A stretch of 35,556 bases of DNA, taken from NCBI GenBank assembly GCA_016342325.1, contig JAEINR010000064.1:1-35556 (forward strand). The letters are read 5' to 3'. This stretch comes from Desulfobacterium sp. Its GTDB lineage: Bacteria; Desulfobacterota; Desulfobacteria; Desulfobacterales; Desulfobacteraceae. The position numbers were made by a program, and so were the translations under genes. This document shows, in pieces, positions 8,878 through 17,572 of this stretch. Every line of letters starts with the position of its first letter. Position 1 is the stretch's first letter. Under the pieces are notes generated by a model. That model had not been told where the DNA came from. It ran no database searches and saw nothing but the letters and a program-made list of their open reading frames with translations.

Positions 8878-11800
8878 TCATCTCCTTGTTGTAAGCTTAA
8901 GCCACACCCGAAGAAGCTCGCTGGACCCCCAGGCCTGGGCATCGCATCCCCTTGCAAGGTGGGGCGCATCACCATCCAGGATTTCCGGTACAAAACCGGC
9001 AGCCCCCTTTTCCATGATCTTGAGACTGCTCTTGAGCCATGATATCCCGGTGGCAGCCCCGGGAGGGCCGAACACCACGGCCCAGGCTTCGCAAAAAACC
9101 GGAAATACCCAGGTCCAGGCGGTACCGTTGTGGTAGGCAGGTTTTCTCTCCCGATCCTCGTTCCCGGTGTAATGCCCGGAATAGGGATGGTGGGGATCTT
9201 TTAACGGCCCGTTCTCCCCCTGGATGACAAGGGGATGACAAACCTTCCCGTCGTCAAGGGTGCGTATGGCGCCGGGCACCAGAAGCGCCATGCATTTTTC
9301 AAGGGCCGGAATGCATCGTTTCTCGTCCCGGACCGCACCCAGGGCGATCAGAAAAAGCTGATTGGGCCTTAGGGCATCATCGGCCACAGCTGTTGCAGCA
9401 GGCATCATTTCCGGGCTATGGAGACAATCGGAAAAATATCCCTTGTTTTTCAGAAAAAAGAGGTGTTGAACCGACGCTTCCACCCGGTGAGCCAGCGCTT
9501 TCCAGGGGTGGTGCCGGTCCCCATCGATTCCTGCGAGAAACACCAGGGCGTAATGCCACAGGGCCTGGATCTCCACCGGATACCCCTGCCTCGGGGTACC
9601 GGCAGGATAGTTGGTATCCATCCAGGTGAAGTGGGAAGGACTGTAAACAAGGGCACTTTCCCTGTCCATTTGAATACCGGTATCTGTCCCACGGATATAG
9701 GCATCACCAATGGAAACGAGGATCTGCCGGATGGTTCGATCACCTAAAAATTCATCCAGGAATGCCTTGCCCTGCTGTTCGACAATGTCTCTGACTGCGG
9801 CAACAAACCAGAGGGGGGCATCCGAGGTCTCCCGGTTGGCCGCATCACTGCCGCAGATCATGTTGGGAAGGGTACCGTTTTGTTCAAACCGCCCAAAGAG
9901 CCTCAGGATTTTCCTGGCCTCTTCCAGGCGGCCTGCCTGGATCAGGGCCCGGCAAAAGATGAGGCTGTCCCGGCCCCAGTCCAGGAACCAGGGGTAACCT
10001 GCAATCACACTTTTATCGTCCCCCCTGCCCACCACAAAGGTGGTCAGGCTCTTCATCAGTGCCTCGGTCAACGGCCACCCCCTGGCAAAATCCATGGAAC
10101 GGTCATTGTGGCCGGTGTAGGCGTTGACCCTGGATTCGACCCGGTTCTCGTTGACATCGGCGGCCAGAAGGATGGCGGAGTTGCCCTTAAGGGGTGCAAT
10201 GAAATAGCCCGGGCTGAAAAGGTCTGATTCAGAATCAAGACCCCGCTGGGCATCCAGGGGTCGGTGTACCATGTACTGCCACTCGGGTTCCCAGACAAAG
10301 CTGCCAAGGGAAACCCCGACTCTCAACGAACAATGATCGGGCTCAGGGGCAAATACAAACCCGTTTGTCACCATGGTGACCGCCTCCTTCCAGTGCTTCT
10401 CCGGCCCCTGCCAGGCCTTGACGGTCTCGTGGAAACTGCGGTATTCCATGTCAGGCCGGATAATGACGGTCACCGGCTTTGAATCGTCCAGAAGATGGTC
10501 CCGGTGGCCGGCGGTGGGTCTTGAAATGGTCAGCTCCAGGGAATTTTTATCCTCGATCATCTTGAGGGTAAGCTCGACCAGACAATGGTTACCTTCGCTT
10601 GTGGGTACCCGGAACCGCCAAATACCAGCGTTGTCGTAGGAGAAAATGAAACGATCCAGGCAATCCAGACAAAGTTCCCTTGAGTAACCCTGGAAGGTCA
10701 CCCATATCCTGCAACGGGCAAGGGCCATCCACCGGTCCTCAGGATAATCAGGGTTGATGTTTGCGGCAAGCAAAGCGTCATAGCGGCTCTCAAGCCTTCC
10801 CCACCAGGCAAAGGCCCGCATCATACCTCCCCGGTGATTCACCCCCAATAATTTCAAGGAGGGGTCCTTTGCAATGGCCTTTCTTGTGGATACGGACGAA
10901 ACAAAGGCCGAACCCGCCCCGGGCAGGTAGACCAGGGTGGCGATGGCCTCCCGAGTTCCCTTGGATGCAAAGACCCGGAGTTTCAAAATATATTCCCGTA
11001 TTCGTCCCTTGGTGTCCATGGGAAGAAAAATGGCAAAAAAACCACCGTCCGCCATGGCAAGGGCCTCTTCCTGGCCCAGGGTCGTGGCGTTGTTCCCGTT
11101 TTGGGTTCTGATCTCTGCCCTGAATGTATCAGGCGCCGTAACCATCAGTAAAAAACCGTGGGGCACCATGACCTGCCGCCCCACGTCCCGCTCCCATTGC
11201 CACACAACCACCCGGCTTTCGTTACCGTCCGGATTGACAGAGCGTACAAACGCCACAGGATCGCCAATAAGGCGTTGTGCAGCCCCTTTAAGATCCATGC
11301 CGGAGACATCCCCGTACCCGGTAAGGGCAGTAACGATTTTCAACACCTTGGCCCTTTGCTTCTGGAAGACCACCCGTTCCGGCATCCCCAGGTTCTGCAC
11401 GTCTGCCTTTCTGAGACCCGGGACATCATCCTTGTCCCGGGTCAGGGCGACCACCTCGCCGGGCATGAGCTCAAGCCGGCAGAGGCCGTCCTGTTGCCGG
11501 ACAAGGACCTTCCTCTCCGTGACCAGATCAAACATGGGGCCCTGGGCCGGACCACCGGCTGTCCAGGCAACCTCCTGGGCCTTGTCACAGTCAAGGTTGG
11601 CCAGCACCACGACCTCTTTATCTTCCCCTGGTTTTTCCCCTATAACCGCCCGGGACAGGGCCACGCAATTGGTCGTCCCCTGGTGCACCAGGCGTAGGCA
11701 GACGTTGCTTGCAAAGGCGGGATGGGTCTTGAGAATCAGGTTGAGCCTGCGGATATGGTCGGTCTGGTTGACCTTGGCACCCCAGTTCAGGGAAACGGAT

Positions 11801-13197
11801 TCGTGGACGTCGATCTTCCGGGTGGCAAACCACTCCACCCCGTTTGTAAAACCAAATCCCCCGCACACGGAGAAGAGCGCACAAAGGGAGGTCCGCATCA
11901 CGGCGTAGTCATGGGAGACGGCAGCCAGACGCGGGTTGTCATGGGTCTCGGCAAAGTGGATCATGTGGCCGAAGCGTTCGGAGATATCCATGGCAGAAGG
12001 GAGATAGGTTTCCAATGCCTGACGGTCATAGTTCTGGAACAGCTCGGAATAGGCCCAGTTGAAGTTGGCCCGGTCCAGGATATCCCGGGTGGCCGCAACC
12101 GGTCCCCCCAACCCCTCAAGGAAAAAGAGGGTATCCGGATACTCCTGCTTCACCCGTGCCACCATATACTCCCAGGCCGGCACGGGAATCATGTACCCGG
12201 CATCGCACCGGAACCCGTCCACCCCACGGCTGCACCAGAGGAGAAAAATGTCGGCCATATACCGCCACAACGCCTTTTTTGAGTAGTCGAGCCGGGTCAG
12301 GTCCTCCCATTGAACCCCCCAGGCTCCCGGCACCTGGATTTCTCCCTCCTCGCTCCTGACCAGCCACTCCGGATGGCGTTCATGGATGGAGGCGGCCCAT
12401 CCGGTGTGGTTGATGGCGATATCAAGAATCAGGTAGCCGGAACAGGAATGAATCCTGTCCACAAGCTCCGTGAACTGCTCCAAGGGCGTGGCCCCAGGAT
12501 CGAACTCGGCCAGGGCGGGATCCACATCGGTGAAGTTCAAGGCGGCATAGGGGCTGCCGAACCGCCCCATTCTGGCATAGGTGGTGGGGGTCGGATGGAT
12601 GGGAAGCAGGTGAATTGCCCGGCACCCTAAATGGGACAGAATATAGTCGACCTCGGCTTTAAGATCCCTGAACGTCCCTGAACAGGGAATCACGGAGTAC
12701 TTTTTTTTATCCAGGGCTTTGATCCAGCGGGCTTCCTCCTCCCCCTCCGGCAGGGCGGCGGCACACTTGGTGGGACCGAACTGCCGCACAAATGCATTGT
12801 AGACAATGTTGGCACAGCAGGAGCCCGCAGGCTCCACATTGATGACACAATTCTCCCCGGGAGGCCACACCGGAGCATCGCTGTCATCTGCGAAAAAAAA
12901 GCATTTTGCTTTAAAATGACCCGTCTCCCACAGGGGCAGGGTAATGGAAAACGTTGTCGGATCAAAGCGAACCATTTGGATATCGTGCCACGCTTCGTTG
13001 AGCTTGATTTCGTTGCGGTCGACCCTTGCGATGATCTCGCCCCTTGCAACGGTTGCCCTGCCAAGGTTTGTCCTGATCCACGCCATCCCTTCGACCGTGG
13101 AAGGCACCTTGAGGGTAAAGGTGACCACATCCCCGCAGAACATCACCTTGGATGTCCCGGGTGTGGGGTGCTGAAAAATCATATCCGACACTTTCAT
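8878..13197 (-). CDS. Bifunctional glycogen debranching enzyme (GH13 + GDE_C)
   Basis: This 1439-residue protein appears to carry both debranching steps. A GH13-like glucanotransferase half shows LDIAINHTG (about 254-262), nucleophile GVDGFRCDAG (about Asp330), acid/base FFLEGLGG (about Glu359) and AETHDNPRL (about 418), so the catalytic triad seems intact. Residues about 800-950 resemble a GDE N-terminal domain. The C-terminal amylo-alpha-1,6-glucosidase half has WFLDWGRDSL (about 1073), GTPRQGYPVEIQALW (about 1200) and NGTAWTW (about 1358). The order matches eukaryotic AGL-type debranching enzymes. A TAGGGT site precedes the ATG. It is the first gene of the glycogen operon. Confidence 0.88.
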   Translation of the reverse strand: MKVSDMIFQHPTPGTSKVMFCGDVVTFTLKVPSTVEGMAWIRTNLGRATVARGEIIARVDRNEIKLNEAWHDIQMVRFDPTTFSITLPLWETGHFKAKCFFFADDSDAPVWPPGENCVINVEPAGSCCANIVYNAFVRQFGPTKCAAALPEGEEEARWIKALDKKKYSVIPCSGTFRDLKAEVDYILSHLGCRAIHLLPIHPTPTTYARMGRFGSPYAALNFTDVDPALAEFDPGATPLEQFTELVDRIHSCSGYLILDIAINHTGWAASIHERHPEWLVRSEEGEIQVPGAWGVQWEDLTRLDYSKKALWRYMADIFLLWCSRGVDGFRCDAGYMIPVPAWEYMVARVKQEYPDTLFFLEGLGGPVAATRDILDRANFNWAYSELFQNYDRQALETYLPSAMDISERFGHMIHFAETHDNPRLAAVSHDYAVMRTSLCALFSVCGGFGFTNGVEWFATRKIDVHESVSLNWGAKVNQTDHIRRLNLILKTHPAFASNVCLRLVHQGTTNCVALSRAVIGEKPGEDKEVVVLANLDCDKAQEVAWTAGGPAQGPMFDLVTERKVLVRQQDGLCRLELMPGEVVALTRDKDDVPGLRKADVQNLGMPERVVFQKQRAKVLKIVTALTGYGDVSGMDLKGAAQRLIGDPVAFVRSVNPDGNESRVVVWQWERDVGRQVMVPHGFLLMVTAPDTFRAEIRTQNGNNATTLGQEEALAMADGGFFAIFLPMDTKGRIREYILKLRVFASKGTREAIATLVYLPGAGSAFVSSVSTRKAIAKDPSLKLLGVNHRGGMMRAFAWWGRLESRYDALLAANINPDYPEDRWMALARCRIWVTFQGYSRELCLDCLDRFIFSYDNAGIWRFRVPTSEGNHCLVELTLKMIEDKNSLELTISRPTAGHRDHLLDDSKPVTVIIRPDMEYRSFHETVKAWQGPEKHWKEAVTMVTNGFVFAPEPDHCSLRVGVSLGSFVWEPEWQYMVHRPLDAQRGLDSESDLFSPGYFIAPLKGNSAILLAADVNENRVESRVNAYTGHNDRSMDFARGWPLTEALMKSLTTFVVGRGDDKSVIAGYPWFLDWGRDSLIFCRALIQAGRLEEARKILRLFGRFEQNGTLPNMICGSDAANRETSDAPLWFVAAVRDIVEQQGKAFLDEFLGDRTIRQILVSIGDAYIRGTDTGIQMDRESALVYSPSHFTWMDTNYPAGTPRQGYPVEIQALWHYALVFLAGIDGDRHHPWKALAHRVEASVQHLFFLKNKGYFSDCLHSPEMMPAATAVADDALRPNQLFLIALGAVRDEKRCIPALEKCMALLVPGAIRTLDDGKVCHPLVIQGENGPLKDPHHPYSGHYTGNEDRERKPAYHNGTAWTWVFPVFCEAWAVVFGPPGAATGISWLKSSLKIMEKGAAGFVPEILDGDAPHLARGCDAQAWGSSELLRVWLKLTTRR

Positions 13198-13209
13198 GGC
13201 TGAACCCTA

Positions 13210-13227
13210 TTAATAACGTTTTATTAA
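13210..13227. promoter_or_regulatory. Inverted repeat in the glycogen operon leader
   Basis: A perfect inverted repeat TTAATAA-CGTT-TTATTAA lies 13 bases upstream of the debranching enzyme start, next to its ribosome site. Just beyond it (13231-13254) the GC-rich element GCCCTGGG occurs twice. It could be an operator or an mRNA hairpin limiting translation. I see no convincing sigma-70 promoter in 13228-13381. Confidence 0.35.
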
Positions 13228-13381
13228 CATTAGAGCCCTGGGGGCCCTGGGGTAAAAATGTCTATTCGCACTAGGAATTGTACATGGTTTTCTTTACATC
13301 GGGACAAGGGGTAGTCAAAACGGTTTCAACAGTTCAACAGTTCAGAAAGGACGCTTCCGGGGATTCCATGGCTGTTCACAT

Positions 13382-14122
13382 CTAAAGCCTGTCTATCTCT
13401 TCCATGAGCTGCTCCATGACAAGGGTGGCCCGGCCCTGGAGAAAAATATCGGTGACGGAATCGGTATAGGCCGATTCTGCCGTGTTGATCTCAATGATGG
13501 AGGCGCCGTGCTGCTTTGCTATCCTGGGAATCATGTTGGCCGGAGCCACCTCGCCGGTGGTGCCGATGAGGATAAAGCAGTCGGCCTTTTCAGCCTCCCT
13601 GAAGGCGTTTGAGTGGGCAGGCTCGGGGATGGGCTCTCCGAAAAACACGGCATTGGGTTTTAACAGCCCCCGGCAATGGGAACAGAAAGGGGGAAGCACC
13701 GCGAGATCGACTTTGTCCACATGGATTCTTTTAAGGCAGTTGAGGCAGACAAGCTTTCTCAAAGAGCCGTGGAACTCATGCACAACACTGTTTCCTGCAT
13801 CAAAATGGAGGTTGTCAACGTTCTGGGTAATCACCGCCTGGATGAGCTTTCGGTGTTCCAGCTCGGCCAGGGCGTAGTGGGCCGTGTTAGGCTTTACCTC
13901 GCCGAACAGGTCGTAGAAGATCTCCCTCATCACCTCCCAGGAGCGGGTGGAATTATTCAAAAAGTAACTAATCTCAAAGGCGGCAGGATCGTATCGGTTC
14001 CAGAGACCGTTCTCTCCGCGAAACGGAAGGATCCCGCTCTCAACGGATATACCGGCACCGGTAAAGGCGACGCAGCGGCGGGAGGATGTGACCATTTTTG
14101 CAGCCGTTGCATATTTGGACAA
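13382..14122 (-). CDS. Sir2-family NAD-dependent protein deacylase
   Basis: This 246-residue sirtuin removes acyl groups from lysines using NAD. It has GAGIS at 22-26 followed by ESGILPFRG, TQNVDNLH at 99-106, the catalytic His118 in EFHGS, a zinc site of Cys126-x2-Cys129 and Cys147-x2-Cys150, and GTTGEVAPAN for NAD binding. All core residues are present and the length is normal for a bacterial CobB/SrtN-type enzyme. The start is TTG at 14122, supported by AAGGAGG four bases upstream. It lies 12 bases after the E1-like gene, so it is probably co-transcribed with moaD and the adenylyltransferase. The substrate range cannot be read from the sequence. Confidence 0.92.
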   Translation of the reverse strand: MSKYATAAKMVTSSRRCVAFTGAGISVESGILPFRGENGLWNRYDPAAFEISYFLNNSTRSWEVMREIFYDLFGEVKPNTAHYALAELEHRKLIQAVITQNVDNLHFDAGNSVVHEFHGSLRKLVCLNCLKRIHVDKVDLAVLPPFCSHCRGLLKPNAVFFGEPIPEPAHSNAFREAEKADCFILIGTTGEVAPANMIPRIAKQHGASIIEINTAESAYTDSVTDIFLQGRATLVMEQLMEEIDRL

Positions 14123-14134
14123 GGGACCTCCTTG

Positions 14135-14824
14135 TTAGGTCAATTCAACGATATCAAAGGAGAGGGCCATGAGGTCTGCGATGAGCAGCTTGTTTCTCAA
14201 AAGCTCTCCCCGGTTAAGCAGCACCTTGACCGCCTCGGACGCCTGGAGGGCAGCCACAAACAACGCACAATAGGAAAGATTTCCCATCTCATTTTCAACC
14301 CCCGCCGCCCTTTTGGCAGTCCGTTCACCATAGACGAGGGCAAGCCCGGGATCCTCGGGAAAGATGGTAATGACCTGGCCAAGGGTTCCGGCAATGGCAC
14401 CCGAGATCAGGGGCACCCCTGCCCTTTTGCAGGCATCCTCCAGCAAGAACCGTGTATCCACGCTGTCCAGGCAGTCGATCACAAGATCGGCATCATCAAC
14501 AATTGCGTCGGCATTGCCGTCGTCAAGGAACCCGTCACAAGCTGTCACCCTGACGCTGGAGTTGACGGCCATGACCCGGGCCTTTGCAGCCTCAGCCTTT
14601 GGGTGACCCACCAGGGCCTCGGTTGAAAGGATCTGGCGATTGAGGTTAGTGGTATCAAACCTGTCTCCATCAATCAGAAACAACGACCCGACCCCGATCC
14701 TTGCCAGCATCTCCACCACACCGCCCCCAAGGCCTCCAAGGCCGATGATCGAGACCCTTGATCCTGCCAGAAGCGTCTGTTCCTCCCGGGTCAGGGAATT
14801 ATGGTTTCGGCAATACCGATCCAT
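14135..14824 (-). CDS. E1-like adenylyltransferase (ThiF/MoeB/HesA family)
   Basis: This 229-residue protein should adenylate the C-terminal glycine of a ubiquitin-like sulfur carrier. It has the ATP-binding GLGGLGGGVVEML at about 28-40, LIDGDRFDTTNLNRQ at about 51-65 with the Arg finger, and VIDCLDSVDTR. It lacks the C-terminal Cys-x2-Cys zinc pairs of classical MoeB/ThiF and has no rhodanese domain, so it is a compact HesA-like form. The region where a catalytic Cys would be expected reads SGAIAGTLGQV, without Cys. It starts 3 bases after the MoaD-like stop and ends 12 bases before the sirtuin, which makes the small protein its likely partner. Confidence 0.85.
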   Translation of the reverse strand: MDRYCRNHNSLTREEQTLLAGSRVSIIGLGGLGGGVVEMLARIGVGSLFLIDGDRFDTTNLNRQILSTEALVGHPKAEAAKARVMAVNSSVRVTACDGFLDDGNADAIVDDADLVIDCLDSVDTRFLLEDACKRAGVPLISGAIAGTLGQVITIFPEDPGLALVYGERTAKRAAGVENEMGNLSYCALFVAALQASEAVKVLLNRGELLRNKLLIADLMALSFDIVELT

Positions 14825-14827
14825 GGA

Positions 14828-15058
14828 TCAACCACCGCCCACCGGAGGAAAAATGCCGACCCTGTCACCCTGGCTGAGCCCATGATCGAGTTCCTGCTTT
14901 TTCCCGTTGATAAAAATGAGTTTTGTCTCTTCCCTTGGGATGCCGAGCACTGAAAGAAGTCCCTCCACCGTGGTGGCCCGGGGAACCCGGAATGCTTCCG
15001 GTGCCGGAGGGGTGTATTGTGTCAGGGTGGCAAATAATCTCAACTCGATTTCGATCAT
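14828..15058 (-). CDS. MoaD/ThiS-like sulfur carrier protein
   Basis: This 76-residue protein has the ubiquitin-like fold of sulfur carriers. It begins with a beta strand (IEIELRLFATL), carries LIFINGKK in the middle and ends GDRVGIFPPVGGG. The C-terminal Gly-Gly is the point of adenylation and thiocarboxylation, and the FPP-x-x-GG end is very like MoaD of molybdopterin synthase. No MoaE is next to it, so it may serve Moco/tungsten cofactor synthesis with a MoaE elsewhere, or another sulfur transfer. It heads the operon moaD-like / E1-like / sirtuin. The ribosome site before the ATG is poor (AT-rich), which is unusual for this window. Confidence 0.85.
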   Translation of the reverse strand: MIEIELRLFATLTQYTPPAPEAFRVPRATTVEGLLSVLGIPREETKLIFINGKKQELDHGLSQGDRVGIFPPVGGG

Positions 15059-15101
15059 TTTATATTAACACTTTCGCAGTCGTTTGTTATTTGATATTAA
15101 G

Positions 15102-15129
15102 TTGATGTAGTATGGCACAACTTTATAAA
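15102..15129 (+). promoter_or_regulatory. Sigma-70-type promoter
   Basis: TTGATG at 15102-15107 and TATAAA at 15124-15129 are 16 bases apart. They stand about 33 bases before the ATG at 15162, in the divergent gap between the moaD operon and the rhomboid operon. Confidence 0.45.
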
Positions 15130-15161
15130 TCGGTGCAATAGTTAAATTGAATAGGAAACCA

Positions 15162-15695
15162 ATGGGGCAATCTAAAAAAGAACCAATATCTGTTGAAGTA
15201 CTGGCCAATAATCTGGCCGCCTATGCCATAGACCGGGAAGAGCTCAAGCAACTGATCCAGGCGATTCCCCAGGACAATGATCTCAACATGGCCACCCTCG
15301 AGTATGAGCTTCAGATCCTGAGGATACTCAGTGTTGGCTGGGCCATCTCGTTTTACATGCCCAAGACCCCGGAAAAGAAGCGCCTGAGTCTCATCTTCTG
15401 GGAGAATATCAAGGAGATTTCAACCAACATCTCCACCCTCATGGAGACCACCACGGGCCAGGCCATCGATTATTTTACCATCCTCAAGGATCGTCTGGAC
15501 ATCTATGTAAAGGCCATGCAGAAAAACCCAGGCGGCGCATCCGAACCCACCACCATCATGGGGCCGGCCTTTGCCGTGGCCTGCGGCATCCCGGAAAACG
15601 CCATCGCCATTCTCATCGGCACCAAGATGTTCACCCTCTGCCTTGGCGGAGTAAAAGCGTACATTGAGTCCGTGGAGATCACCCCTATTCCATGA
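15162..15695 (+). CDS. Conserved-looking helical protein of unknown function
   Basis: This protein of about 177 residues is not recognised. It looks mostly alpha-helical, with amphipathic stretches and a mildly hydrophobic C-terminal part (GPAFAVACGIPENAIAILIG), but no clear membrane span or signal peptide. I chose ATG 15162, with AGGA five bases before it, over an in-frame TTG at 15147. The stop overlaps the start of the rhomboid gene (ATGA), and the rhomboid has no ribosome site of its own, so the two are translationally coupled. It may work with the protease, but the sequence gives no direct sign of how. Confidence 0.72.
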   Translation: MGQSKKEPISVEVLANNLAAYAIDREELKQLIQAIPQDNDLNMATLEYELQILRILSVGWAISFYMPKTPEKKRLSLIFWENIKEISTNISTLMETTTGQAIDYFTILKDRLDIYVKAMQKNPGGASEPTTIMGPAFAVACGIPENAIAILIGTKMFTLCLGGVKAYIESVEITPIP

Positions 15696-16411
15696 TGTCA
15701 AAAATAAGACTCCATCCCGACCGTGTTGTCAAGACCATCATCTATGTCAATGCAGCGCTTTTTATTGCAAGCCTTGTGTTGAGCGGCCGCCAGGTCGAAC
15801 TTTCCCTCAACCCGTTTACCGCCTTTTCTCCGTCGGTGAACACCCTCATCTTTATGGGCGCGGCAGGCACCATACCCATTGACCACTACCACGAGTGGTG
15901 GTCACTGATCGCTGCCAACTGGCTCCACGGCAGCCTTGTGCACATCATCTTCAACATGACCGCCCTTCTCCAGATCGGGCCCCTGATCATCAGGGAGTAC
16001 GGCTTAAGCCGGATGATCACCATCTACACCCTGGGGGGAGTTGCCGGTTTTTTTCTTTCCTACCTGGCAGGTGTGACCGTGACCATCGGTGCTTCGGCCG
16101 CCATCTGCGCCCTCATCGGAGCCGCCCTCTACTTTGGCAAGTCAAGGGGGGGCCTTTGGGGCCAGGCGGTTTACAAGCAGACCAGGGGATGGGTCCTGGG
16201 CCTTGCGCTCATCGGTCTCATGATACCCAACATCAACAACTGGGGGCATGGCGGCGGGGTTGTTGCCGGCATCGCATTGGGCTGGCTTCTCGGCTACAAT
16301 GAAAAGCGTGCCGAAAACCTGGGCCATGGGCTGCTGGCAGGCATCCTTGTTGTCCTGACCCTCGGCATCCTCTCCTGGTCACTTGTCTCCGCAACCCTTC
16401 TCAGCTTATAA
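15692..16411 (+). CDS. Rhomboid-family intramembrane serine protease
   Basis: This 239-residue membrane protein has about six hydrophobic segments. It shows the rhomboid core: WWSLIAANWLHGSLVHIIFN with His84-xxx-Asn88 in TM2, the serine motif GASAA with Ser135, and NNWGHGGG with catalytic His186. The serine motif is GxSA where most rhomboids have GxSG, but the Ser-His pair is intact, so it is probably active. Rhomboids cleave transmembrane helices within the inner membrane; the substrate is unknown. The start overlaps the previous stop (ATGATG at 15692). About 56 bases separate it from the polyamine-binding protein gene that follows. Confidence 0.88.
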   Translation: MMSKIRLHPDRVVKTIIYVNAALFIASLVLSGRQVELSLNPFTAFSPSVNTLIFMGAAGTIPIDHYHEWWSLIAANWLHGSLVHIIFNMTALLQIGPLIIREYGLSRMITIYTLGGVAGFFLSYLAGVTVTIGASAAICALIGAALYFGKSRGGLWGQAVYKQTRGWVLGLALIGLMIPNINNWGHGGGVVAGIALGWLLGYNEKRAENLGHGLLAGILVVLTLGILSWSLVSATLLSL

Positions 16412-16467
16412 ATCAATCTGGGGGCGGGCTTAGCGTCTAAGGTTTAAAGGAATTTAAGGATTTTTTT

Positions 16468-17544
16468 ATGTTAAATAGAATGCAACGAATCGGTTTTATT
16501 TTTACAATATTTATCTTTTTCGGAGTTGACCTGATTTTTATTCCGACTGACGCCGCCGCTGGGGATGAACAACCTGAGCTTGTCTTTTATAACTGGACGG
16601 CCTATGTGGGAACTGGGATCATTGAAGCCTTTGAAAAAAGCCGTAATTGCAAGGTGCGTCAGGCATTTTATCAATCCTCAGATGAGCGTGATGAGAAAAT
16701 CATGCGCAACGGTGGAAAAGGGTATGATATCATAGTGGTGGACGGAAATGATGTCTCCCCTTATGTGCGACGGGGCTGGATCGTTCCCATGGGAATTGGC
16801 AAAGTGCCGAATCTGGTTCAAATGGATGAGAAATGGATCAAAGCCTGGCCGGACACTGAGACCTATGCTGTTCCCTATCTGTGGGGAACCCTAGGGATCA
16901 TCTACCGTTCGGATTTAATTGACGAAGAGATTGTAAGCTGGAAGCAGTTCTACCAACCCAAGGAGGCCTGGCGGGGAAAAATTATGCTGGTGGACATTCA
17001 TCGTATCGGCATCGGTATGGCATTGAAGGCCCTGGGACACTCCTTGAATTCTGAAGACCCGAAAGCGATTGACGCCGCCATTGCTTTGCTGAAAAAACAA
17101 AAGCCCTACGTGCAGATATACGGATACCTGAAAACCGATGCAGACTCCGGCATCGTTTCAGGCGAAACCTGGATGGGTCAAACGTGGAGCGGGGATGCGC
17201 TCTTACTGCAAAAACGAAACCCAGCCATCCGCTATGTGATCCCCGAGGAAGGGGGGCAGATATCGCCGGACTATATGGTTGTTTCAGCACATGCAAAACA
17301 TCCGGCCCTGGCTTATGATTTTGTCAATTACCTCTCAGAAGCATCCAACAGTGCAAGGGCTGCCCGGGAACTGGCATTTGGATGCCCCAATGCCCAAGGG
17401 CGCAAGCTTCTACCCAAAGACATGATTGAAAACAAGGTTATTTACCCGTCACGTAAGGCCATGAAAAATAGTGAATTCACCAAAGAAATCCCCCCCCGTA
17501 TGAAGAAGAAAATGGTCGAGGCATGGTCCCAATTAAAAAATTAA
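16468..17544 (+). CDS. PotD/PotF-like polyamine-binding periplasmic protein
   Basis: This 358-residue protein has a signal peptide (hydrophobic about 8-25, likely cut after DAAA at 31). The mature part opens with the family signature LVFYNWTAYVGTGIIEAFEK and later has YDIIVVDGNDV, ETYAVPYLWGTLGIIY and GETWMGQTWSGDALL, as in spermidine/putrescine-binding PotD and PotF. AAGGA lies before the ATG. No potABC genes adjoin it. The next gene, 28 bases on, is a membrane hybrid kinase with a periplasmic sensor domain and a GGDEF output. This recalls the Vibrio cholerae NspS-MbaA pair, where a PotD-like protein reports polyamines to a c-di-GMP enzyme. A sensing role is therefore likely but inferred. 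Confidence 0.88.
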   Translation: MLNRMQRIGFIFTIFIFFGVDLIFIPTDAAAGDEQPELVFYNWTAYVGTGIIEAFEKSRNCKVRQAFYQSSDERDEKIMRNGGKGYDIIVVDGNDVSPYVRRGWIVPMGIGKVPNLVQMDEKWIKAWPDTETYAVPYLWGTLGIIYRSDLIDEEIVSWKQFYQPKEAWRGKIMLVDIHRIGIGMALKALGHSLNSEDPKAIDAAIALLKKQKPYVQIYGYLKTDADSGIVSGETWMGQTWSGDALLLQKRNPAIRYVIPEEGGQISPDYMVVSAHAKHPALAYDFVNYLSEASNSARAARELAFGCPNAQGRKLLPKDMIENKVIYPSRKAMKNSEFTKEIPPRMKKKMVEAWSQLKN

Positions 17545-17572
17545 CGCCCTTGAATTTGTCAAAGGCGAGCAC

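Noticed and set aside
13228-13381. Sigma-70 promoter for the glycogen operon
   Set aside because: TTGACT and TACAAT-like hexamers exist on the minus strand, but no pair has acceptable spacing.
14135-14824. Calling the E1-like gene moeB or thiF outright
   Set aside because: It lacks the C-terminal Cys pairs and the catalytic Cys region of those enzymes, so only the family is supported.
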